NCBI GenBank assembly: GCA_037893245.1
Contig: JBAIAA010000412.1
Coordinates: 310,001 to 374,000 of the forward strand
Reading direction: 5' to 3'
Length of the DNA: 64,000 nt
Origin: Crossaster papposus
Lineage: Eukaryota; Echinodermata; Asteroidea; Velatida; Solasteridae
The position numbers and the translations under genes are program-made. The notes beneath the pieces are model-generated. The model ran no database searches and was not told where the DNA came from. It saw only the letters and a list, made by a program, of their open reading frames with translations. This document shows, one piece after another, positions 35,155-45,141 of the stretch. Each line of letters opens with the position of its first letter. Positions within the stretch are counted from its first letter, which is position 1.

Positions 35155-35910
35155 CCCTTTGCACGCTATCGGCGACTCCAGTCGCCCAGCGCATTTATTC
35201 CCACACTGCTATCGGCGACCACAGTCGCCCGCGACAACGTTCTATTTATAAATGAATGAATATGACAAACCATTGACCCCTGACCCTCACCCGGGTACCA
35301 TTGGATAGATGATTACGAGGCTAACGTTGTTCAACCATAAATTCACACTCGTTTCTTACAAAATTCGTTGCTATTTTCGATTGAAAATCTGTCCGTTCCA
35401 CATTTTGAGTGTGCAATGGACGCCGGCGCTGCATTTCAGGAGATTTTCGGAGACTCAGACCCTAGAGATTCGGACTTTGAAGGCCTTTTTCAGGACGATT
35501 ATGTCAACGATAGTGTCGACAATGAGTATGCCAGTGTGTACGAGAACGTGATGAAGGTTCCATTGATGACGATAGTACTGATGGGGCACAACGCGACGAT
35601 GGCCCCGGTGAAGTTCGCCAGCAAGCTGGAGGTAATGCGGCTCCTAACGCGGCTCGGATCGCAGCTCGTAATGATGCATTTCGGAGGGCTTACCACCACG
35701 ACTGGCTGATCAATTTTAGTCATCCTCACGGCCACCAATGGAAAGGAAATTTCATACTGAACAAATAGTTTATGTTTCATTTTCCTGTAAAACACACCCA
35801 TCATAGAGTAAAAAGCTTCCGAACATATTAGTGTGCATTACTTAGTGACTTGCACAGGAAACCCAGCGCCATGGGAATACGTGTGTATATGAATGGTAGC
35901 GTGCTAAGGG
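35155..35910 (+). mobile_element. piggyBac-like deletion derivative
   Basis: Flanked by TTAA (35151-35154 and 35911-35914), with ends CCCTTTGCACGCTA and TAGCGTGCTAAGGG. A frame from the ATG at 35416 (MDAGAAFQEIFGDSD, then SDFEGLFQDDY) looks like the acidic N-terminus of piggyBac transposases. It shifts frame and ends, so no active enzyme is encoded. The other GPCR copy shows the empty TTAGTTAATAG. Confidence 0.85.
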
Positions 35911-35914
35911 TTAA

Positions 35915-36138
35915 TAGACGATGTGCCTCTGTTTACATCTGTATTCAAATGTGCCCGTCAATATGTTTTACATACATTTGGTTAAGAGATGACATCAGAG
36001 GTCACAAAATTCAAAGGCGATCTGACCTGCGACGTCACTCTTTAAGCAAATTTTATGTAAAACACAATGGGTGCGCATCACTGCCGGGCACATTTGAATA
36101 CAGATGTAAACACGTGACGTCAGAGGGCACATCGTCTA
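35915..36138. mobile_element. Foldback element next to the piggyBac-like insert
   Basis: Inverted ends TAGACGATGTGCC, with inner arms TTTACATCTGTATTCAAATG. It lies directly right of the TTAA at 35911-35914. The duplicate locus lacks it. A TA-type target is likely but the exact edge is ambiguous. Confidence 0.75.
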
Positions 36139-36477
36139 TAGGTATTCAATTCCGCCGATTAAGATGGACGATCACAGCATTGGTCACGCTATGACCAATC
36201 AAATGAACAAGATTTATTTAATTGTTGTATAAAACAAATAATGAATTTTTCACATTAGTGCAATGGTAAGAATAATTTGGTGACACATGTGGAATAACAT
36301 TCAATCTGTCACCTCATGAAATTATTCTTACCAAAATTATTGTACTTACAAACATTATTTGTATAATATCAGATAATTGATGTATCTACATTGTACGTGT
36401 AGAAGGAATGTATGAAAGTCATGGTGAATTTCATGAGCAAGTTAAAATAATCATATAAGTTTTATAACGCCATATAT

Positions 36478-36640
36478 CTGAAAGTTCGGGTTTACACCAC
36501 TCCTCCAGCAAATCTTGATGTTCTCCAGGAAATAATAACTCGTGACAAGACAGGGAGATGATTCGCTGTGTTGTTGCAGGAATGATGGGCCGAGCCCAGA
36601 TGTGCATTGAAGGTGGCCATGTTTTGGACTCTTAGTCCAC
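36478..36640 (+). pseudogene. Mariner-type transposase fragment, decayed duplicate
   Basis: It aligns with 29949-30125 but has two deletions (after ATAATAACTCGTGA and after GTGCATTGAA) that break the frame. Confidence 0.6.
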
Positions 36641-36655
36641 AACATCCAAAAACAA

Positions 36656-36782
36656 ACTTCAGGTTTATTTTTTTAAAAATCAATTAAATTAAAAAGGCAA
36701 GTAAAATCAACGGTGTCTTTTACACCGTGGAATTTATTTGCCTTTTTAATTTAATCAATTTTTTTAAAAATAAACCTGAAGT
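36656..36782. repeat. 127-bp palindrome
   Basis: The arms ACTTCAGGTTTATTTTTTTA and TTTTTTTAAAAATAAACC continue for about 45 bp each around a centre holding ACGGTGT/ACACCGT. The left segmental copy has only one arm. Confidence 0.8.
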
Positions 36783-38157
36783 TTCAAAAGATAATGAATT
36801 TCTTTTAAATTGTCTCTTTCTTATCCAGCCCTGACCAGTTGGCGCAACTCAGATTAAACCCAACCACAATAAATTGTATCCTGTGCAGTCATGCACGAAA
36901 ACTAATTGAGTGAAAATGTCACCAAAAGAAGCAGGAATGGTTACTCTAAAAGTCCATACGAAAATATCTTATCTATATTGCTGCAGAATAAAACTATATG
37001 GCCAATTGAAAAAGTGTAAATTTGTTTTACTCGCACTGTACATAAAGCAAAATGGCATACATTTTATATCTGTTTGTTCTCCCTCCCTCCCCCTACTAAA
37101 TCTGCATTTTCTCCAGACTGCAGACCCATATGTTCTTTATTTCTCTTTTCTGTTGGCGGGTACACATGATTTATACCGGTATCGACCTTTGAAATGTTTA
37201 CACTTCCACTGGCAGCATAATGCAGCTGTGTGTGTATGCATTACTATTATTATTATTTTATGGTTTAATAAAAGTTGGTAAGAGGCAGCCGCAAAGCTGA
37301 CAAAAAGATTTAAAGATAAGTTAAGACATTTTAAGAGAATATCAATATCAATATACAAAAAGAGTGCCCTATCTTGATATTGTCAGATCCCGTTTGAACA
37401 AAAAAATGTGCGGCCCGGTCTGCAATTCTACGTATCTCTCCAAAATTCAAATACAAAAAAAGAAGATATTTTATAGAATCAGTCCCATGTGGACCATCCA
37501 AAATATGTTGACCTGGTATTGTTCACGGCGGGATGCAGGAAATTTATATTTTTTAAAATAATTTATCGGAGGTGGGGGAGAGAATACAATTTTTTTTTTA
37601 AAAACCTGCCATGAAATCTCATGTGTTGTGTTGTCTGCATTATAGCTTAGGTGTAATAGGGGTCTGTGTACAAAGGCTTGTACTATTATTGAGACTAGCG
37701 GTGGGAGAAATTGCAACCGAATCGTAAACCGTATAATGAGTATTTGATTTCATTGGATGTTCAGAAACAGCTTACAATCATGCCAACAAAAAGTGATGAG
37801 CAAGGTGCCCTAAATAGACTCTGTATCGTTTGCAGGATTTAGTAACCACTGGGTCTCTACCAAAACAATAGAGAGCTGTACTGTGGGGTAATAACAAATT
37901 GATGGGATCTCTCTAATAAGTCAAATGGGCAGGCTATAAAGAAACCACTAGTATAAAGTGAATGCAGTTACAATCAGAGACCACGGGGCACATTGGAGGA
38001 TGTTGCAGTTGCTTTCTTTCAGCTGTGTCAAAACAAAATGGAAGACTTAATTTTTTGTTTAGGTTGGTTTTGAATATTCAGTTTTCAAAATCTAATCCGA
38101 ATAGTGAAATTAAAACCAAATATAAAAATTTAAATCAGTTTTAAATCCTAGCACTAA

Positions 38158-38542
38158 TTAAAGATAGGATACACCATTGGTAATTGCTTGAATTATCATG
38201 AATGAGTAGATTTTTGGGGTTGTATGTTATAGTAAATATCGATTTACTGACCTGTCCGAAGTTTCACAGTCATAGATGCCGAGAAAAACACGAAAAACAG
38301 CGTTTTTTGTCAACCGGCGTCGAGCAGTTATTCTTATGTTATCTTAGTTTTTTCGCGATCGCCGTCCGACGATCGCGAATTTTCTTCAATTTTTTTATTT
38401 TTCTGAATAATTACAGGATATCTAGCGCCATTATTTTGCTGGATGCCTAGAATCAATATTTACTTTCAAATGAGTAAGATATTTCTTGATTATTCGGTAG
38501 TAAATATTTTTGATATCTGCAAATGGTGTATCCTACCTTTAA
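38158..38542 (-). mobile_element. AGGTAGGATACACCAT short element, left copy only
   Basis: Inserted at GCACTAATTAA, with TTAA on both sides. The paralogous site at 41510-41523 reads GCACTAATTAAGACAGGG, uninterrupted. Confidence 0.92.
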
Positions 38543-38817
38543 GACAGGGGTGGTTATAAATTTGCCGCTCGAAATGTACATGTTCGCGCGGGAGGATTTT
38601 TTGTGTATACACGTAGGCCTACTATAATTTGATTTAAATAAAACCCAATGGCCGTGTGCACTGTCAATTTTTCTAAAGAGGCTTTGGAATTCAAAAGCCA
38701 AGGTGCCCATGGACAACCACACGTACTCCAAACATGGGTGGGTGAACATGTACAGCAATTTTACAAAAAGGGAACAAGAACTGTTGTACTCAGTGTATGC
38801 AACTACCAAACCTTTAA

Positions 38818-39027
38818 CCCTTTGCACTCAGCCCCGTGCTACATCTGACTTATAAGTCCCTTAAAAGCTCCTGGGGGTCCAAATATTCCCCCCCAAAAAA
38901 TATAGCCCTATTTGTAAGCTTTCCAATGATACATAATTATATGGGATTTGTACACTGTAAATGATATTTGTGTATACAAACTAGCAACACCTACAAAGTC
39001 TTCGAAAACAGGCCTGAGTTTAAAGGG
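38818..39027. mobile_element. CCCTTTGCACTCAG short element (piggyBac-like ends)
   Basis: TTAA flanks (38814-38817 and 39028-39031); ends CCCTTTGCACTCAG and CTGAGTTTAAAGGG. A duplicate copy lies at 41796-41998. The first seven bases equal those of the piggyBac-like element at 35155. Confidence 0.8.
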
Positions 39028-39742
39028 TTAAAGAGGTAGGATACACCATTTGCAAGTATCAAACATTTTTACTACCGAATTATTAAGAAATATCTTACTT
39101 ATTTGAAAGTAAATATTGATTGTAGACATCCAGCAAAATAATTGCACTACAGATCCTATAATTGTTCCGAAACGGCGATTGCAAAAACAACACCAAAACA
39201 ACATTAGAAACACTGCCTGACGCCAGTTGAAAACGAATGCCGTTTTTTTTTTTTTCCTCGACATCCATAATTGTAAAACTTCGAACAGGTCAGTCAAAGG
39301 TACCGGTAGTATACACCCTTGGTTGAATTATCATGAATAAGTGGATTGTTGGGGTTGTATTTTATAGTAAATATCGTTTAACTAACCTGTCCGAAGTTTT
39401 ACAATCGTGAATGCCGAGAAAAGCATGAAAAACAGCGTTTGTTTTCAACCGGCGTCGAGCAATTATTCTTATGTTATTTGTGTTTTTTTATTTTATAAAA
39501 TAATATTTTTTAGAATAACTAAAGGATATCTAGCGCAATCGTTTTGCTGGATGCCTAGAATCATTATTTACTTTCAGGTGAGTAAGATATTTCTTAATAA
39601 TTCGGCAGTAAATTGTTTTGATATCTGCAAATGGTGTATCCTACCTTTAAACGACATTTACTATAAAATACAACCCCCCCCAAAAATTTTTCACCCATTC
39701 ATGACAATTCAAGCAATTACCAATGGTATATCCTACCTTTAA
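39028..39742 (+). mobile_element. AGGTAGGATACACCAT element interrupted by its own family
   Basis: The outer halves are 39028-39297 and 39647-39742. The break lies where intact copies read GTCAGTTAAACGATATT, i.e. in an internal TTAA. Confidence 0.88.
39294..39650 (-). mobile_element. Inner, reversed AGGTAGGATACACCAT element
   Basis: It is inserted in opposite orientation into the outer copy. The left flank is TCAA (one base decayed) and the right is TTAA. Confidence 0.85.
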
Positions 39743-40434
39743 CTTTCCAAATAAGAAATATAATTTTCCACACAGGAAACAGGGTTACCGCTGTCAAGGA
39801 CAAAATGAACATGTGGAAGGAAATAAAAGACCTGTACCATTTGCTTTTGCTGTAAAATGTGGACAAAATGAGTCTGATGTGTTACAAATTTGTTTAAGTT
39901 TTACAGTTGGTTAGAAAAAGCAGAAAATAAGCTTTCATTTGATACATGGCACAACTCTGTAGTGTAATTATGCATTGGTCGTAAAAAAAATTTGAAAAAT
40001 GCTTTTTCTCCATTATATTAAAAATATCTTTGTACAGAAATGAAGATTTAAAATTGTAGTGCTTTATTGGATGTTATGGTAAGAGAATGACAACAACTTA
40101 TGACTTTACTTTAAAGTAAACAAAAGTTGGGATCACTTCGAAACTGAAATTCAGTCAACAACAATTTTGTTTTTCAAATCACATGATCCAAACCAGGAAA
40201 TAAAAACCAATATGAAAAGCATTTTATGACCCTGTAGCACACTCAAACGGACGTGCCTGGTTTTGTGATCAGTTATTGATACCGATATACAAGCTGTAAA
40301 TTCAATAGATCAGATCGCATGACACGCAACAATTCATGTTTAGAAATACCAACACAACAAAAATTGGTTCCTAAAAACAGCAAAACTCAAATCTCTTTTT
40401 TGTCTAGAGGTGTATACTGGCACTTCACTATTTC

Positions 40435-40730
40435 TTTTGGTACATATAGCGTTATGGGGACAACCCATAGGGTTTGTGTGTAAACTGAAATCTCTCTAAT
40501 CTCAAACTCAGAACATTCTAAAATTCTAAAATTTTCAGGATTACCCTAATTTGTCCTCTTCTTCATTTTCTTTCATTATACCCTAACCCGATTTTCCCTT
40601 GTTCTACCTTTACTGAAGACCCAACGCGCTATGGGGACTCGAAAATGTCCCCACTACTCGGTCTGTCTTTTCCAAACAAAAGACCCTGTCCACCTAACGC
40701 GGTGAGTGCCTACCCTATTATGCATACATC
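40435..40730 (+). repeat. Dispersed TGTCCCC-containing repeat
   Basis: Inverted relative to 28745-29100. It shares CCCATAGGGTTTGTGTG and CCCTAACCC blocks. Confidence 0.45.
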
Positions 40731-40737
40731 ATGACTT

Positions 40738-41367
40738 AGTTCTGAAAAGCACCAATATAACCTTTAATATGGCGAAACAAACATTTAAAATGAGGTGCAT
40801 TTTTAAGGATTGCATTCAATAAATTACACTGCATGGCCAATTTACAAGGGTTCCATAATAGTGGCATATTTAACTGAATAATTTGAATCTCGTCAACAAA
40901 GAATAATTGGCAGCACTGCAAGTAAGTCACATAAAGCCCAAGTCTTACTAGGACCTGCGATTCTCCGCGACCAGTTCGGTCGTGCGACTAGGGCCGGTCG
41001 TGGATATTTCCTGAGATTTGAGCCTAGCAGTCTCATTGTAAGACCAGTCGTGCGACCTCACCACTACTCAAGACTACGTACGAGTGGTAAGGTGCAGTCG
41101 CACGACTGGCTACGACCAATCGTGCGACCGATGCAGAACAACTCACGGCTATTTGTACACCTTGTTATAAGGTCGCACGACTAGTCTTGCTTAGTTGTGC
41201 AACTAGTTGTGCAATCGGGTCTACTCGCACGACAAGAAGTGCTAGTAGTCATGCGACTACTAGTCGTGCGACTGTCGTACGACAGGAGAATCCTACGATC
41301 AGCCACGACAATGAAGAACCACCCAAGACTTGTTTCACGACCGTCGCACGACAAATGAAGACTAGCC
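40738..41367. repeat. Dispersed repeat rich in GTCGTGCGAC, copy 1
   Basis: It matches 50170-50825 closely. Its right half consists of irregular copies of GTCGTGCGAC and its complement. The short frames inside (for example 41187-41408) are by-products. Confidence 0.8.
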
Positions 41368-41795
41368 TGCTTTCTTTCAGCTGTGTCAAAACAAAATGGA
41401 AGACCTAATTTTTTGTTAGGTTGGTTTCGAATATTCAGTTTTCAAAATCTAATCCGAATAATGAAATTAAAACCGAATATATAAAAATTTAAATCAGTTT
41501 TAAATCCCAGCACTAATTAAGACAGGGGTGGTTATAAATTTGCCGCTCGACATGTACATGTTCGCGCGGGAGGATTTTTTGTGTATACACGTAGGCCTAC
41601 TATATTTTGATTTAAATAAAACCCAATGGCCGTGTGCACTGTAAATATTTCTAAAGAGGCTTTGGAATTCAAAAGCCAAGGTGCCCATGGACAACCACAT
41701 GTACTCCAAACACGGGTGGGTGAACATGTACAGCAATTTTACAAAAAGGGAACAAGAACCGTTGTACTCAGTGTATGCAACTACCAAACCTTTAA

Positions 41796-41998
41796 CCCTT
41801 TGCACTCAGCTCCGCGCTACATCTGACTTAGTCTCTTAAAAGCTCCTGGGGGTCCAAATATTCCCCCAAAATATAGCCCTATTTGTAAGCTTTCCAATGA
41901 TACATAATTATATGGGATTTGTACACTGTAAATGATATTTGTATATACAAACTAGCAACACGTACAAAATCTTCAAAAACAGGCCTGAGTTTAAAGGG
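41796..41998. mobile_element. CCCTTTGCACTCAG short element, duplicate
   Basis: TTAA flanks; same ends as 38818-39027. Confidence 0.8.
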
Positions 41999-42379
41999 TT
42001 AAAGGTAGTATACACCATTTGCAGATGTCAAAAATATTTACTACCGAATTATTAGGAAATATCTTACTCATTTGAAAGTAAATAATGATTGTAGGCATCC
42101 AGCAAAATGATTGCGCTAGATATCCTGTAATTATTCTGAAAAATAGAATTTTATAAAGAAAACTTCGCGATCGCCATCCGGCGAGCGCGAAAAGAACAAA
42201 GATAACATAAGAATAACTGCTCGACGCCGGTGGAAAACAAACGCTGTTTTTCGTCCTTTCCTCGGCATCCATTTTATTCGGACAGGTCAGTTAAACGATA
42301 TTTACTATAAAATACAACCCCCCAAATCTACCTATTCATGATAATTCAAGCAATTACCAATGGTGTATCCTACCTTTAA
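41999..42379 (+). mobile_element. AGGTAGGATACACCAT short element, right copy only
   Basis: TTAA at 41999-42002 and 42376-42379. The left segmental copy has a single TTAA at this point. Confidence 0.9.
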
Positions 42380-42734
42380 AGGTAGGATACACCATTTGCA
42401 AGTATCAAACAATTTTTACTACCGAATTATTAAGAAATATTTTACTTATTTGAAAGTAAACAATGATTGTAGACATCCAGCAAAATAATTGCACTACAGA
42501 TCCTATAATTGTTCCGAAACGGCGATTGCAAAAAAAACCACCAAAACAACATTAGAACCACTGCCTGACGCTATAGTTCAAAACGAATACCGTTTTTCTT
42601 GCTTTCCTCGACATTCATGATTGTAAAACTTCAAACAGGTCAGTTAAACGATATTTACTATAAAATACAACCCCCCAAATCCACCCATTCATGATAATTC
42701 AAGCAATTATCAATGGTGTATATCCTACCTTTAA
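42376..42734 (+). mobile_element. AGGTAGGATACACCAT short element
   Basis: It shares its left TTAA with the previous element. It corresponds to the outer element at 39028-39742, here uninterrupted. Confidence 0.88.
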
Positions 42735-43469
42735 CTTTCCAAATAAGAAATATAATTTTCCACACAGGAAACAGGGTTACCGCTGTCAAGGACAAAATGA
42801 ACATGTGGAAGGAAATAAAAGACCTGTACCATTTGCTTTTGCTGTAAAATGTGGACAAAATGAGTCTGATGTGTTACAAATTAGTTTAAGTTTTACAGTT
42901 GGTTAGAAAAAACAGAAAATAAGCTTTCATTTGATATATGGCACAACTCTGTAGTGTAATTATGCATTGGTCGTTAAATTGTTTTGAAAAATGCTTTTTC
43001 TCCATTATATTAAAAATATCTTTGTACAGAAATGAAAATTTAAAATTGTAGTGCTTTATTGGATGCTGTGGTAAGAAAATGACAACAACTTATGACTTTA
43101 CAGTAACTTTGAAGTTACTTTGAAGTAAACAAAAGTTGAGATCACTTCAAAACTGAAATTCAGTCAACAACAATTTTGTTTTTCAAATCACATGATCCAA
43201 ACCAGGAGATAAAAACCAATATGAAAAGCATTTTATGACCCTGTAGCACACTCAAACGGACATGCCTGGTTTTGTGATCAGTTATTGATACAGATATATA
43301 CAAGCTGGAAATTCAATAGATCAGATCGCATGACACGCAACAATTCATGTTTAGAAATACCAACACAACACAAATTTGGTTCCTAAAAACAGCAAAACTC
43401 AAATCTGTTTTTTTGTCTGGAGGCGCATACTGGCATGTTACCCTAACCCCCTAGGCCCCTTTTGCTAGC

Positions 43470-43690
43470 AACCATCCTCAATCCTCCAAAATCCTCATTT
43501 TTTTTAAAACCTCATTTTTTGAAAACTCCATCTAGCCTCAATCCACAAAAATCCTCCACACTTGAAACAACATCATGTGCCTCAATTCTCCAAAATCCTC
43601 ATTTTTTTAAATCCTCCAAAACTGCAATGAGGATTCTGGGGATTGAAAAAAGTAAATCCTCCAAAATCCTCATTATGATTTTTTGAAAAC
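43470..43690. repeat. AATCCTC-rich degenerate repeat
   Basis: Repeats of CAATCCTCAAAAATCCTC(A) with T runs. The same sequence type occurs at 48935-49125 and briefly at 1300-1365. Confidence 0.7.
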
Positions 43691-43699
43691 CCCCCCAGG

Positions 43700-44560
43700 T
43701 GAAAATTCCAGTTGAAACCAGTTAAACTTTCAACTGGTTTCAACTGTTTTGAACTGGAATTAACTGGTATCCAACTGGTAGGTGATGGATTCAACTGGAA
43801 TCAACTGGTAGCTCAACTGGATTTAACAAAAACCAGTTGAAACCAGTTGTAAGCAGTTGAAAGAACCAGTTACCAACTGGTAATTTTGTGGCGACAATAG
43901 GAAACAGTTCAAACCAGTTGAAGGGACCAGTTACCAACTGGTTATTTTGTGGCGACAATAGGAAACAGTTCAAACCAGTTGAAGGGACCAGTTACCAACT
44001 GGTCATTCCTGTGGCGACAATAGGAAACAGTTCAAACCAGTTAAAGGAACCAGTTACCAACTGGTTATTATTGCGGCAGCAATATAAAAACAGTTCAAAC
44101 CAGTTGAAGGAACCAGTTACGAACTGGTCATTATTGGGGCGACGATAGAAAACAGTTCAAACCAGTTGAAGAAACCAGTTACAAACAGGTCATTCTTGTG
44201 GCGACAATAGCAAACAATTCACAAAAATTGAATGAACCAGTTACCAACTGGTCATTCTTGTGGCGACAATAGTAAACAGTTCAAACCAGTTGGAAGAACG
44301 AGTTACCAACTGGTTATTATTGCGGCAACGATAGAAAACAGTTCAAACCAGTTACAAAATGATCATTCTTGTGTTGACAATAGGAAACAGTTCACAAAGG
44401 TTGAGGGAACCAGTTACCAACTGGTCATTCTTGTGGGGACAACAGTAAACAGTTCAAAACCAGTTGAAAGGAACCAGTTACCAACTGGTCTTTCTTATTA
44501 ACAATAACCAGTTGAAACCAATTGTTGAAACCAGTTACATGTGCCAACTGGTCAAGTGAA
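43700..44560. repeat. Minisatellite, about 62-bp unit with CCAGTT/AACTGG
   Basis: Ten to eleven units each contain ACCAGTTACCAACTGGT (a small palindrome), GCGACAATA and AACAGTTCAAACCAGTTGAA. Frames across it are products of the repeat. Confidence 0.9.
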
Positions 44561-44671
44561 CAGAAACCAAATGAAAAATTCTTTAGTCTTAACTTTGCTT
44601 TTGTGTTCTGTATTTCTTTATTGAAGAAAAAGCCCAAAACATCCTTATTCTAAAACATGGCTATGTCTGGA

Positions 44672-44765
44672 TTACCTGGCTGCGGCTTAAAATTACACAG
44701 GAGTATGTGCTGTGGCTATAGCTGCTACCATAGACTCGTGTGTAATTTCAAGCCGTAGCCAAATA
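44672..44765. repeat. Short inverted repeat
   Basis: GGCTGCGGCTTAAAATTACAC (44680s) faces GTGTAATTTCAAGCCGTAGCC (to 44761), about 40 bp apart. Confidence 0.6.
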
Positions 44766-44874
44766 ATTCGGACACGGTCAAATTCGATCTTATTATTTAT
44801 CCTGATCAAAATTAACCCAACATGCTTTCCCAGTGTACACGATACAAATTAAATTCATTAAAAAGGATACAAAT

Positions 44875-45141
44875 TATTTGGGGGAAATATACAAATTACT
44901 ACAAAAAAAACCCACCAAACTGTGTACATGTATACCAGTACAGATATAAAAGATAAGGCAAACTTTATGCCTTCAAGGACTATTTTCATACACGCTAGTC
45001 AGTTCTCAATTAGGGGGAAATATACAAATTACTTGCAAAAAAACACACCAAACTGTGTACATGTATACCAGTACAGATATAAAAGATAAGGCAAACTTTA
45101 TGCCTTCAAGGACTATTTTCATACACGCTAGTCAGTTCTCA
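44875..45141. repeat. 133-bp satellite, two units
   Basis: Units begin AGGGGGAAATATACAAATTA and contain GATATAAAAGATAAGGCAAA. The array continues at 47958-48488. Confidence 0.9.

Larger units (their letters stand above)
31885..37255. repeat. Tandem segmental duplication, right copy (intact GPCR)
   Basis: It aligns block by block with 24460-30680. It carries its own later insertions directly after the GPCR stop codon (35155-35910 and 35915-36138) and an expanded palindrome (36656-36782). Confidence 0.9.
38010..40424. repeat. Second segmental duplication, left copy
   Basis: It matches 41368-43437 from TGCTTTCTTTCAGCTGTGTC to about TAGAGGTGTATACTGGCA. The copies differ mainly by TTAA-target insertions. 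No gene is recognised. Confidence 0.9.
41368..43437. repeat. Second segmental duplication, right copy
   Basis: See 38010-40424. This copy lacks the elements at 38158 and 39294 but has an extra one at 41999. Confidence 0.9.

Noticed and set aside
43888..44501. Frames rich in NQLPTG and KQFKPV
   Set aside because: Products of the 62-bp minisatellite.
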